Assembly (NCBI RefSeq): GCF_013385825.1
Contig: NZ_JACAPG010000021.1
Coordinates: forward strand, 62,001-126,000
Direction: 5' to 3'
Length of the DNA stretch: 64,000 bases
Origin: Pseudomonas reactans
GTDB taxonomy: Bacteria; Pseudomonadota; Gammaproteobacteria; Pseudomonadales; Pseudomonadaceae
A model generated the notes under the pieces. It saw only the letters and a list, made by a program, of their open reading frames with translations, ran no database searches and had not been told where the DNA came from. This document shows positions 39,426-48,331 of the stretch, one piece after another. A program made the position numbers and the translations under genes. Within the stretch, counting starts at the first letter, position 1; each line of letters starts with the position of its first letter.

Positions 39426-39429
39426 CAGG

Positions 39430-40710
39430 TTATTCGGTTTTGGCTTGGTGTTTGACGATGATATCCACCAACCGCTTGGCCAGCGCCGGGTAGTTCTCAT
39501 CGAAGTGATGCCCACCTGGCAACTTCAACGCTTCACCCACGGCTGTCTTATCCGTGCAGCCGCTCTCGTCGACCTCTTCCGCTCCGTAGATGCACACCAC
39601 TTTCTCAGGTGGCAGCTTGGCCATTTCCGGGCCGGTGGCGGCTTCTTTACCAGCGTTACCCAACCAGCCTTCCACTTCGATTTCGAAGCTGCCGGTGCGC
39701 GCGAACGCCAACAGGATGATCGCATCCACGCGCTGCTGCTCGTTTTCCGGCAGGCGGTTGTAGATCGCCGGCAATACATCGGCACCGAACGAATAACCGG
39801 TCAGTACGAAGCGCTTGGTGCCCCATTTCTGACGGTAGTGCTGCATGAGCTCGGTGAGGTCCTTGGCGCTTTGTTCCGGGGTCTTGTGCTGCCAGTAGTA
39901 ACGCAGGGTATCGATACCCACCACCGGATAGCCGATCTTGGCCATTTCGCCGGCCACGTCACGGTCCAGGTCGCGCCAGCCACCATCACCGGAGAGGAAC
40001 AGGGTGACGGTATCTTTCGCTTGGCCGGCCGGCACCTCAACCACTGGAATCGCCAGGCCGCCGTTGTCCGAACCCACCAGTTGCTTGCGTAACTCGTTGT
40101 TCAGCACTTGCGGGTAGTGAATGTCGTAGTCGCTGATGCTGGTGGTGGCGCGCGGTGTATCGCGTACGAAACTGGCGCTTTCATCGTCAGGGTTGTCATT
40201 CCAGGCCACCAGCCAATTGCCGTGTGCGGCCGTTTTCGGCAGCGGGTCCTTGCAGCCTTCCTGCACCAAGGCGAAGCCGACGGAGATGGCGTTGGCCTTG
40301 TCGTCGTTCTGGGTGGCCAACCAGCGCCAGGCGAGGGCGGCGCCAGGGCCGATGCCGCTGACCAGCGTCGTTGGGCCCTTGAGCTGGCCCAGGGCGTTTT
40401 GCAGCGCTTGCTCCTGCAGCTTGCAGTCGTCCTTGGGCAGGATCACCTGGACAATCTGCGCCTTGCCGCCTTGGCTCAAGGCGACCAGTTGGCTGTCGGT
40501 CAGGATTTCATCGGGCAACACGGCCACGGCCACACGGGCTTTCGGCGTTCCGTACGGGGTTACCCGAGTCATCACCGAGCCATCGGCCTGGGGCAGTTGC
40601 TCCAGGGTCGGCTGCGGGGCAGGGCGGTTCCAGTACCAATAGCCGCCACCCAGGACCAGGGCGAGCAGCACTACAAAGGCCAATACATACCGCCAGGAGC
40701 GTCGAATCAT
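39430..40710 (-). CDS. AcvB/VirJ-family hydrolase, partner of MprF
   Basis: A 426-residue protein with one N-terminal membrane anchor (about 8-28) and a periplasmic alpha/beta-hydrolase region: LFLSGDGGWRDLDR, the nucleophile-elbow Ser in LTGYSFGADVLP, and a C-terminal His in GGHHFDENY. Gene PA0919 of P. aeruginosa, in the same place next to mprF, encodes an alanyl-phosphatidylglycerol hydrolase, so that role is inferred. The mprF stop overlaps its ATG by one base (TGATG). Confidence 0.9.
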   Translation of the reverse strand: MIRRSWRYVLAFVVLLALVLGGGYWYWNRPAPQPTLEQLPQADGSVMTRVTPYGTPKARVAVAVLPDEILTDSQLVALSQGGKAQIVQVILPKDDCKLQEQALQNALGQLKGPTTLVSGIGPGAALAWRWLATQNDDKANAISVGFALVQEGCKDPLPKTAAHGNWLVAWNDNPDDESASFVRDTPRATTSISDYDIHYPQVLNNELRKQLVGSDNGGLAIPVVEVPAGQAKDTVTLFLSGDGGWRDLDRDVAGEMAKIGYPVVGIDTLRYYWQHKTPEQSAKDLTELMQHYRQKWGTKRFVLTGYSFGADVLPAIYNRLPENEQQRVDAIILLAFARTGSFEIEVEGWLGNAGKEAATGPEMAKLPPEKVVCIYGAEEVDESGCTDKTAVGEALKLPGGHHFDENYPALAKRLVDIIVKHQAKTE

Positions 40711-43352
40711 CAGCGTTTCACCAATCCAGTCAAGCCGCCCGCGATCAGGGCGGCGGTATCGGCCAGTGCCACCAGCGGATCAAGTCCTGCGGGCACGGCC
40801 ATGTAACGGGGTTCCCAGTCAGGCTGGAACTTGTCTTTGAAGCGGCGCAAACCTTGGAAGTTATACAGTTGCTCGCCACGGCGGAACACCATCGAACCCA
40901 GGCGTTGGGTCAACGGGGCGCCGCGTCGTGGTTGCAGGCCCGACAACGGCACCATGCCGAGGCTGAAGCGGGCGTAGCCGTGACTCTTATAGTGTTGAAT
41001 CAGGCCGACCATCATGAACTCCATGGTCAGCTTGGGCGCGTCCGGGTGGGCGCGCATCAGGTCGAGACTGGCCAGGTCGTGGTTGTAGGTCTCGAGTAGG
41101 TTGGCGAAGGCCACCGGGCGCCCTTCGAAGCGAATGATCGCAATGCGAAAGTGCTTGAGGTAGTCGTCGCTGAAACGTCCCAGGGAAAAGCCTTTTTCCC
41201 GTACATTCTTGCCGGTCAGCCAGGCATCGGAGATTACCTTGAGCTCGTCCATCGGCGCGGTGCCCGGCTCGCAGATCTCCAGGGACAGGCCGTCCCGCGA
41301 GCCGCGGTTCCAGGTGTAGCGCAGGTCCTTCATCTCTTTGCCCTTGGCTTCCAGGTCAAAGCGTTTCAGGTCGACACGGGCTTCTTCGCCCAACTTGATG
41401 GCGGTGAGGCCGATGTCCATGTAGTACGGCAGGTTCTCGGCGCGGACCTGGTAGAACACCGGGCGCGCATGGTGAATGTCGCACAGGTCACGGAACTGCC
41501 AGATCATCTCGGCCCGTGGCTGGGTCGGGCCAATCGGGTCGTACAAGGCTACCAGGCTGCGGCCGCGGCGGGCGTACATGAGGAACGCTTCATCATTGGG
41601 GTGGAACAGCAGCGCTTTATCGCCGGTAAGCGCCAGGCCTCCGTCGGGCTGGGACGAGGCCATCAGGATCTTGCTGGCGCGCTCCAGTTCGTCCGGCGTT
41701 GGCAAGTGGATCACCGGGCGCGCGGTGCGCAGCAGCCAGGTCAGCGACACAACCACCAGCACCACAGCGGCACCCAACAGCGAACGCAGGCCGCGTGGGG
41801 CGTTGGCGTCCAGGGTGAACTGCCACCACAGCTGATGGCTGTAAGGCACGTCTTGATAAGCGAACAGCAATAACCAGATCGAAGCACCCAGCACGCAGAC
41901 ACTGGCCACCAGGTACAGCGGCGAGAAGGGCAGTTCGGTGAGGCGGCTGGCGCGATAAAACGAGCGTCGGAAGATCGCCAGCAGGATCGCGGTCATGGTC
42001 ATCAGGCTGGCTTCTTCCCAGTCGAAACCCTTGAGCAGCGAAAGCAGGGCGCCGACCAACAGCAGCACCATGGTCAGCATCCAGGCCGCCGACAAGCGTC
42101 GGCGCAGGCCCTGGGCCAACAACAGGCACAGCACGCCGATCAGGCTGGCGCCAAAGTGCGACGCGTCAATCAGGCGGTGGGGAATCAGGAAGCCGATGTT
42201 TTCCAGGCGTGAGTCGATTTCGGGCGTGGCGCCAGAGAACAGCAGGACCACGCCGGACAAAAAAACCAGCACGGCCAGCACTGGCGCGGCCAGCCCCGAG
42301 GCGACCCGCAGGCTTTGCTGGGTCTGGAACAGGCGCTGTGCTTCGTTGACCAGCAGGAACACGCAGGCGATCAGCAGCGGCAACACCACGTAGATCATGC
42401 GATACAGCAGCAGGGCGGCGGCCAATGGCGCGGCCCCCAGTTTGTCGGCGAAGGCCGCCAGCAGGATCGCTTCGAATACGCCCACACCGCCCGGCACATG
42501 GCTGAGCACGCCAGCGGCCAGGGCCAGCAGGTATACCAGCAGGAAGGGACCGAACGGCGGCGCTTCCGGCAGCAGCATATAAAGGACAGTGGCGGCAGCG
42601 GCCACGTCCAGCGCGGTAATGATCAGTTGCAGGAAGGTCAGACGGCGACCCGGCAGGCGCAGGGTACGACGACCGGCTTTTACCAGCAGGTTATCCGGGT
42701 AGGGTTGTTCCGGCAGGCGACGGCGATAAATACCGATGCACAACACCGCCGACAACAGCAGCACCGCGCCAGCAATACCGCCCAGCACCGCCTGTGGCAA
42801 ATGCAGGTAGGTCGATGCGGCGGGCAGGTTGCTCAGTGTCGCCAATGCAGCCAGTGGCGGCAGTGCGGTGCCGAGCGCCAGGCTGGCGAACACCGTCATA
42901 TGGGCGACTTCCGAAGCCCCGATGCCATGGCGTGCATATAAACGGTAACGCACCGAACCACCGGAGAGCATCGACAGGCCAATCGCATTGCCGATGGCGA
43001 AGGCGGTAAAGCCACCGAGGGCCAGGGTTTTGGCGGGCAGGTTCACGCCCGCGTAGCGCGCGCCGGAAAATTCATAGCCCAATAGAATGACGAAACCGGC
43101 GACGGCCGCCGCAAACGCACCCAGCAAGGCGGGCTTGGGCACTTCCAGGATCGAATCGTGGAGAGCGTAGAGGTCCAGTTCCAACAGCAGGTGGCGGCAG
43201 GCGATCAGGGCGATGGCGAACAACAATAGAGTGACGGCCAGCCCGATGGGTTGCCGGTACTTGCTCACCAGATCCAGCCAACGCAAACGGGTGGGTGTGA
43301 TCGGTTGTTCTGCTGTGACAGTGTCTTGTGGTTCAGACGAGTTGGCGCGCAT
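40710..43352 (-). CDS. mprF: bifunctional aminoacyl-phosphatidylglycerol synthase/flippase MprF
   Basis: An 880-residue inner-membrane protein that transfers Lys or Ala from aminoacyl-tRNA to phosphatidylglycerol and flips the product, lowering surface negative charge and giving cationic-peptide resistance. The N-terminal multi-helix flippase (to about residue 540) is followed by a DUF2156/GNAT-like synthase domain (about 570-860) with FHPNDEAFLMYARRG, VALYDPIGP and FSLGMVPLSGL. In P. aeruginosa the product is alanyl-PG. ATG 43352 follows AGGT; the preceding TTG (43355) is less likely. It forms an operon with the VirJ-like hydrolase. Confidence 0.95.
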   Translation of the reverse strand: MRANSSEPQDTVTAEQPITPTRLRWLDLVSKYRQPIGLAVTLLLFAIALIACRHLLLELDLYALHDSILEVPKPALLGAFAAAVAGFVILLGYEFSGARYAGVNLPAKTLALGGFTAFAIGNAIGLSMLSGGSVRYRLYARHGIGASEVAHMTVFASLALGTALPPLAALATLSNLPAASTYLHLPQAVLGGIAGAVLLLSAVLCIGIYRRRLPEQPYPDNLLVKAGRRTLRLPGRRLTFLQLIITALDVAAAATVLYMLLPEAPPFGPFLLVYLLALAAGVLSHVPGGVGVFEAILLAAFADKLGAAPLAAALLLYRMIYVVLPLLIACVFLLVNEAQRLFQTQQSLRVASGLAAPVLAVLVFLSGVVLLFSGATPEIDSRLENIGFLIPHRLIDASHFGASLIGVLCLLLAQGLRRRLSAAWMLTMVLLLVGALLSLLKGFDWEEASLMTMTAILLAIFRRSFYRASRLTELPFSPLYLVASVCVLGASIWLLLFAYQDVPYSHQLWWQFTLDANAPRGLRSLLGAAVVLVVVSLTWLLRTARPVIHLPTPDELERASKILMASSQPDGGLALTGDKALLFHPNDEAFLMYARRGRSLVALYDPIGPTQPRAEMIWQFRDLCDIHHARPVFYQVRAENLPYYMDIGLTAIKLGEEARVDLKRFDLEAKGKEMKDLRYTWNRGSRDGLSLEICEPGTAPMDELKVISDAWLTGKNVREKGFSLGRFSDDYLKHFRIAIIRFEGRPVAFANLLETYNHDLASLDLMRAHPDAPKLTMEFMMVGLIQHYKSHGYARFSLGMVPLSGLQPRRGAPLTQRLGSMVFRRGEQLYNFQGLRRFKDKFQPDWEPRYMAVPAGLDPLVALADTAALIAGGLTGLVKR

Positions 43353-43593
43353 CAATCACCTCGTGGATTGTGCGCGACAGGATGGAGGTATCCAGCCAAG
43401 TTACCAATCCCTATGGACAAAATAATTACAAATATTAACGCGTATCACCGGGTGCGGCGACTGCGGCCATTGGTCGTAGAGGGTAGCGCTTGAGCATTGA
43501 GCATAGCTTGCAATGAGATGGACTCTACAAACCGCGAGCGGTTTCATGAAAGATGCCATGCCATTGTTTCAGAAGAACTTTTTCACCGGATAC

Positions 43594-43625
43594 AAAAAAG
43601 GCCACTCTTTCGAGTAGCCTTTTTT
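43594..43625 (-). terminator. terminator of initiator tRNA copy 1
   Basis: On the minus strand AAAAAAGGCTACT pairs with GAGTGGCCTTTTTT, 7 nt after the CCA end. Confidence 0.92.
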
Positions 43626-43631
43626 GATGTT

Positions 43632-43708
<77 letters not shown>

Positions 43709-43720
43709 TCTGTGGGCGGC

Positions 43721-43748
43721 ATTCTACAGCCCAGCGGCGGGGTGTCAA
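43721..43748 (-). promoter_or_regulatory. sigma70 promoter of initiator tRNA copy 1
   Basis: On the minus strand TTGACA (43748-43743), a 16-bp spacer and TAGAAT (43726-43721), ending 12 bp before the tRNA. Confidence 0.88.
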
Positions 43749-43810
43749 CTGTTAATAGATATATCGGTCAAATAACTGCTCAGGCAACCTAAGTTTCAGA
43801 TTGGAAAAGG

Positions 43811-43890
43811 TTTTTGTAGTGAGCGGGCTTGCCCCGCGCCGGGCTGCTCCGCAGCCCGTAGTGAAGTTCACTCGGTCCAGCCCTACAAAA
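43811..43890. repeat. REP/REPIN-like element, GAGCGGGC family
   Basis: Outer ends TTTTGTAG and CTACAAAA are inverted. Inside are GAGCGGGCTTGCCCCGC and a hairpin GGGCTGC/GCAGCCC. It is inserted between the two initiator tRNA units. Confidence 0.75.
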
Positions 43891-43901
43891 CTGACACGCA
43901 C

Positions 43902-43933
43902 AAAAAAGGCCACTCTTTCGAGTAGCCTTTTTT
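43902..43933 (-). terminator. terminator of initiator tRNA copy 2
   Basis: Sequence identical to the terminator at 43594-43625. Confidence 0.92.
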
Positions 43934-43939
43934 GATGTT

Positions 43940-44016
<77 letters not shown>

Positions 44017-44029
44017 TCTGTGTGTCGGC

Positions 44030-44057
44030 ATTCTACAGAGGAACGCAGGTGTGTCAA
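44030..44057 (-). promoter_or_regulatory. sigma70 promoter of initiator tRNA copy 2
   Basis: TTGACA (44057-44052), a 16-bp spacer and TAGAAT (44035-44030) on the minus strand. The -35, -10 and spacer length match copy 1, while the spacer sequence differs. Confidence 0.88.
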
Positions 44058-44234
44058 CCCGTGAGTCGAAGAAAAGCGCTTGTGGTTCAATCGGTTAGCT
44101 CTCCAAGGTGGCCTCTCGATACCCCGCCAGCCCAGTCTGGCCGAGGGTTTCAGCTCTATCAGCAGGCCAAATTCGATTGAGAAAATAAATTCATCCGGGA
44201 TTTTTCCTACCGCTCAAGCGGAAGAATCAAACTA

Positions 44235-44250
44235 CTGGTGCTATATACAG
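44235..44250 (+). promoter_or_regulatory. LexA (SOS) box upstream of dinB
   Basis: CTGGTGCTATATACAG fits CTG-N10-CAG with the AT-rich centre of LexA boxes, 46 bp before dinB ATG. It predicts DNA-damage induction. Confidence 0.8.
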
Positions 44251-44296
44251 GTGTGAATGCGATACTGGCCACCCGTAGGTACACACCCCCATTTAT

Positions 44297-45361
44297 ATGA
44301 CGCAGCGCAAAATCATCCACGTCGACTGTGATTGCTTCTACGCCGCCATCGAGATGCGCGATGACCCGAGCCTGGCGCAAAAACCGCTGGCGGTGGGTGG
44401 CTCGGCGGACCGGCGCGGGGTGATCGCCACCTGCAACTACGAGGCGCGGGCCTATGGCGTGCGCTCGGCCATGTCGTCACGCCACGCCTTGAAGCTGTGC
44501 CCGGACCTGACCATCGTCAAGCCGCGTATGGATGCTTATAAAGAAGCGTCGAAGGAAATCCAGACCATCTTTCGCGACTACACCGATCTGATCGAGCCGT
44601 TGTCACTGGATGAAGCCTATCTGGACGTGTCCGACAGCCCGCATTTCGGCGGTAGTGCCACGCGCATTGCCCAGGATATTCGCCGGCGTGTCTCCAACCA
44701 GTTGCACATCACCGTGTCCGCCGGCGTGGCGCCGAACAAATTCCTGGCCAAGATCGCCAGCGATTGGAAAAAACCCAACGGATTGTTTGTGATCACCCCG
44801 GACCAGGTTGAAGACTTCGTCTCGCAACTGCGCGTGAGCAAGTTGCACGGTGTGGGCAAAGTGACGGCCGACAAACTGGCGCGCCTGGGAATCGAAGACT
44901 GCCTGCAGTTGCGCGAGTGGAACAAGCTGGCGCTGGTGCGCGAGTTCGGCAGTTTTGGCGAGCGACTGTGGAGCCTGGCTCGTGGGATCGATGACCGCGT
45001 GGTGCAGAACGACAGTCGCCGGCAGTCGATCAGTGTGGAAAATACCTACGACGTGGACCTGCCGGATCTCTCAAGTTGCCTGGCCAAACTCCCCGAACTG
45101 ATGGAAACCCTGGCCGGACGCATGGCGCGCATCGACAGCAGTTACCGGGCGGGCAAGCCATTCGTTAAGGTGAAATTTCATGACTTTACCCAGACCACCC
45201 TGGAGCAGGCGGGGGCAAGGCGGGATCTGGAGAGTTATCAACAACTGCTGACGCAGGCGTTCAATCGGGGTGGGAAGCCGGTGCGGTTGCTGGGGATTGG
45301 GGTGCGGTTGCTGGACCTGAGTGGTGGCAATGAACAGCTGGAGTTATTTACCCCTTTGTAG
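44297..45361 (+). CDS. dinB: DNA polymerase IV (Y family)
   Basis: A translesion polymerase, 354 residues. Catalytic carboxylates are in HVDCDCFYAAIEMRDD and PLSLDEAYLDVS. Further features are the helix-hairpin-helix VSKLHGVGKVTADKLARLG and a little-finger domain ending in GNEQLELFTPL, whose QLELF matches the beta-clamp binding motif QLxLF. The TAG stop is formed by the first bases of a REPIN, so the C-terminal residues abut the repeat. The gene lies downstream of a LexA box. Confidence 0.96.
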   Translation: MTQRKIIHVDCDCFYAAIEMRDDPSLAQKPLAVGGSADRRGVIATCNYEARAYGVRSAMSSRHALKLCPDLTIVKPRMDAYKEASKEIQTIFRDYTDLIEPLSLDEAYLDVSDSPHFGGSATRIAQDIRRRVSNQLHITVSAGVAPNKFLAKIASDWKKPNGLFVITPDQVEDFVSQLRVSKLHGVGKVTADKLARLGIEDCLQLREWNKLALVREFGSFGERLWSLARGIDDRVVQNDSRRQSISVENTYDVDLPDLSSCLAKLPELMETLAGRMARIDSSYRAGKPFVKVKFHDFTQTTLEQAGARRDLESYQQLLTQAFNRGGKPVRLLGIGVRLLDLSGGNEQLELFTPL

Positions 45362-45455
45362 GAGCGAGCTTGCTCGCGAAGAGCGCATCGGCAACGCGTT
45401 CATTCAGGACGCTCGCGTTATCGTTGACGTTTTTCGCGAGCAAGCTCGCTCCTAC
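45358..45455. repeat. REPIN, GCGAGC family, overlapping the dinB stop
   Basis: TAGGAGCGAGCTTGCTCGCG and the inverted GCGAGCAAGCTCGCTCCTA. The TAG at 45359-45361 is the dinB stop codon. It fills the convergent dinB/lipoprotein gap almost completely. Confidence 0.94.
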
Positions 45456-45460
45456 AAGGT

Positions 45461-46414
45461 TCAGCGAGCTCCAGGATCCGCCACCAACCGCCCCGCATCC
45501 TTGGTCAGCGCTTGCAGGAATTCCTGCTGCAACTCGGGATCATTGCGGGTCAGTTCGATCAGGCTTTGCTCCAGCTCACTGGCTTCCTCTTCCAGGCCCA
45601 GTTCAGACAAGCGCTTGACCCGGTGCACCCACTGGCTGACTTCGTCGTCTTCCAGGTCGTCGTAGATCAGGCCATGGGCTTCCAGCAACTTGCTGCGCAA
45701 GGTGCTGCTGACCGCCAGCGTGGAGTCCGAATGCACGTCGTCCTGGCCATCTTCCACGCTGATCTTCAAGGTCGTGACGCGGTTCAGGTCCTGTTCGGCA
45801 AACGGGCTGTCCAACAGGTTCAGGCGTAATACGCCGTTACGGTCGGTGGTCAACTCGTGGACTTGCTTGCCGGCGGTGACCTGCACCGGACGTTCGCTCC
45901 AGGGCAGGCTCGAATACTCCACGCGCTTGTCGCGCTGGACTTCATCGATACCCGCCAGGTTCTGTTGCGCACGGCCGTGGGACTGCACGTTCATGAACGG
46001 ATTGAGGCCGTCCACGCCATAGATCAGCCAGTCACGCGTCACACTGGTCGGCAGGTTGCCAAGGGCGAATACGTTCACCACATTGGCGCCCGCGCCGGCC
46101 ACCAGGGCTACGGCACCCAACGGCATCTCATAGAGTTTGCGCCAGGGCTGATAGGGCGTGTAGCGATCGTAACGACGGGTGACTTCGAACTCGGTGACCT
46201 CGAAGGTCTTCTGTTCGTGAATACGCACCCGGCGTTGCGGCAGCTCCAGCACTTTGGGTTCGCCTACGTCGATCTGCAGGCTGTGGTCGAGCAACTTACG
46301 CTCGACCCGCTCCTCGTGCTCACTGCGTTGCGACATCTGGTTGGCGCAGCCGCTGACCAGCAGGGCGCCGCACAAGGCGGCGCCCCCCAGGGCTCTGGTG
46401 TTTCGCTTGAACAT
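45461..46414 (-). CDS. hypothetical lipoprotein
   Basis: A 317-residue protein. It starts MFKRNTRALGGAALCGALLVSGC, a signal peptide with lipobox LVSGC, so it is probably lipidated and anchored to the inner or outer membrane. A short hydrophobic stretch (PLGAVALVAGAGANVVNVFALG) lies near residue 100, and the last 60 residues are Glu/Leu-rich and helical. I do not recognise a domain. It starts 20 bp after proS on the same strand, suggesting co-transcription. Confidence 0.85.
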   Translation of the reverse strand: MFKRNTRALGGAALCGALLVSGCANQMSQRSEHEERVERKLLDHSLQIDVGEPKVLELPQRRVRIHEQKTFEVTEFEVTRRYDRYTPYQPWRKLYEMPLGAVALVAGAGANVVNVFALGNLPTSVTRDWLIYGVDGLNPFMNVQSHGRAQQNLAGIDEVQRDKRVEYSSLPWSERPVQVTAGKQVHELTTDRNGVLRLNLLDSPFAEQDLNRVTTLKISVEDGQDDVHSDSTLAVSSTLRSKLLEAHGLIYDDLEDDEVSQWVHRVKRLSELGLEEEASELEQSLIELTRNDPELQQEFLQALTKDAGRLVADPGAR

Positions 46415-46434
46415 GACTTCTCTTGATCTGGTTT

Positions 46435-48150
46435 TCAGCGACGAATACGCGCCTGAAGGAAAGACAGCACGTCAGCCACCGGCAACGGTTGGGCTTCGGC
46501 TTCGGTCCGGCTCTTGTATTCCAGATTGCCATCGGCCAGGCCGCGGTCACTGACCACGATCCGGTGCGGGATGCCAATCAATTCCATGTCGGCGAACTTG
46601 ATGCCCGGGCTGGTTTTCTTGTCCCGGTCATCCAGCAACACTTCAAAACCGGCGGCCGTCAGGTCGGCATACAGTTTGTCGGTGGCTTCGCGTACTTGCT
46701 CGGTCTCATAACGCAGTGGCACCAGGGCGATCTGGAACGGCGCCAGAGTGTCGCTCCAGATGATGCCGTTCGCGTCGTTGTTCTGCTCGATGGCAGCGGC
46801 AACCACGCGGGAAACGCCAATGCCGTAGCAACCCATTTCCAGGATTACCGGCTTGCCGTTCTCGCCCAGTACTTTGCAGTTCATCGCCTGGCTGTACTTG
46901 TTACCCAGCTGGAAGATGTGCCCGACTTCGATGCCGCGCTTGATTTCCAGGGTGCCCTTGCCATCCGGGCTCGGGTCACCGGCGACCACGTTACGCAGGT
47001 CGGCCACGGTCGGAACCGGCAGGTCACGCTCCCAGTTCACGCCGAAGTAGTGCTTGTCGTCGATGTTCGCGCCGATGCCGAAGTCGCTCATCAGCTCGAC
47101 CGAACGGTCGATGATGATCGGCAGCGGCAGGTTCAGCGGGCCGAGCGAACCGGCGCCGGCGCCAATGGCGTCGCGCAGTTCGGCGTCGGTGGCCATGACC
47201 AGCGGGCTGGCCACGCCAGGTTGCTGGGCAGCCTTGATTTCGTTGAGTTCGTGGTCGCCACGGATCACCAGCGCCATCAGCTTGCCTTCTTCTTCGGCGC
47301 GCACGATCAGGGTCTTGATGGTCTTCTCAATCGGCAGATTGAATTTTTCCACCAGGGCCGCGATGGTCTTGGTCTCTGGCGTATCCACCAGGCGCAGCTC
47401 TTCAGCCGGCGCTGGGCGGGAAGTTTCCCGTGGCACGGCTTCGGCTTTCTCGATGTTCGCCGCGTAGTCGGAACCGTTGCTGAACACGATATCGTCTTCG
47501 CCGGACTCGGCCAGTACGTGGAATTCGTGGGAGCCGGCACCGCCGATGGAGCCGTTGTCCGCTTCAACCGGGCGGAATTTCAGGCCCAGGCGCGTGAACA
47601 CGTTGCAGTAGGCCTGGTGCATACGGTCGTAGGTGACCTGCAGCGACGCCTGGTCGGCGTGGAACGAGTACGCATCCTTCATGATGAATTCGCGGCCGCG
47701 CATCAAGCCGAAGCGTGGGCGGATTTCGTCACGGAATTTGGTCTGGATCTGATACAGGTTCAGCGGCAGCTGCTTGTAGCTGCTCAGCTCGTTGCGCATC
47801 AGGTCGGTGATCACTTCTTCGTGGGTCGGGCCGGCGCAGAAATCGCGGCCATGACGATCCTTGAAGCGCAGCAACTCAGGGCCGTACTCTTCCCAGCGCC
47901 CGGATTCCTGCCACAGTTCAGCCGGTTGGGTGCTCGGCATCAACACTTCCAGAGAGCCGGCGGCGTTCATTTCTTCACGAACGATGGCTTCGACCTTGCG
48001 CATCACCTTCAAGCCCATGGGCAGCCAGGTGTACAGGCCGGAGGCCAGCTTGCGGATCATACCGGCGCGCAGCATCAGCTGATGGCTGATCACGACCGCG
48101 TCGGAAGGCGTTTCTTTCTGTGTGGCGAGCAAATATTGACTGGTACGCAT
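46435..48150 (-). CDS. proS: prolyl-tRNA synthetase
   Basis: A class II synthetase, 571 residues. It contains the bacterial-type core with motif 2 ([30 protein letters not shown]), the inserted Ala-Pro editing domain (about 225-390) and a C-terminal anticodon-binding domain. ATG 48150 ([13 protein letters not shown]) is the conserved family start; the open frame further upstream runs through a REPIN and is not coding. It is co-directional with the lipoprotein gene. Confidence 0.97.
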   Translation of the reverse strand: MRTSQYLLATQKETPSDAVVISHQLMLRAGMIRKLASGLYTWLPMGLKVMRKVEAIVREEMNAAGSLEVLMPSTQPAELWQESGRWEEYGPELLRFKDRHGRDFCAGPTHEEVITDLMRNELSSYKQLPLNLYQIQTKFRDEIRPRFGLMRGREFIMKDAYSFHADQASLQVTYDRMHQAYCNVFTRLGLKFRPVEADNGSIGGAGSHEFHVLAESGEDDIVFSNGSDYAANIEKAEAVPRETSRPAPAEELRLVDTPETKTIAALVEKFNLPIEKTIKTLIVRAEEEGKLMALVIRGDHELNEIKAAQQPGVASPLVMATDAELRDAIGAGAGSLGPLNLPLPIIIDRSVELMSDFGIGANIDDKHYFGVNWERDLPVPTVADLRNVVAGDPSPDGKGTLEIKRGIEVGHIFQLGNKYSQAMNCKVLGENGKPVILEMGCYGIGVSRVVAAAIEQNNDANGIIWSDTLAPFQIALVPLRYETEQVREATDKLYADLTAAGFEVLLDDRDKKTSPGIKFADMELIGIPHRIVVSDRGLADGNLEYKSRTEAEAQPLPVADVLSFLQARIRR

Positions 48151-48231
48151 GGTAGGCCGTTGTCGGTTGCTTGGACTTGAAATGACTCTGGATTGTACGG
48201 GCGGTTGTCGCTCGCGTACAGGCATGAGCGC

Positions 48232-48331
48232 TGTAGGAGCGAGCTTGCTCGCGAAGATCGTCAACGATGACGTGGGAAACCGGGGAGAACGCGGCGTCTG
48301 TGAGTTCTTCGCGAGCAAGCTCGCTCCTACA
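48232..48331. repeat. REPIN, GCGAGC family, overlapping the ampG stop
   Basis: TAGGAGCGAGCTTGCTCGCG and the inverted GCGAGCAAGCTCGCTCCTA, with the loop inverted relative to the other copies. Its right end supplies the ampG TAG (48327-48329, minus strand). Confidence 0.94.
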
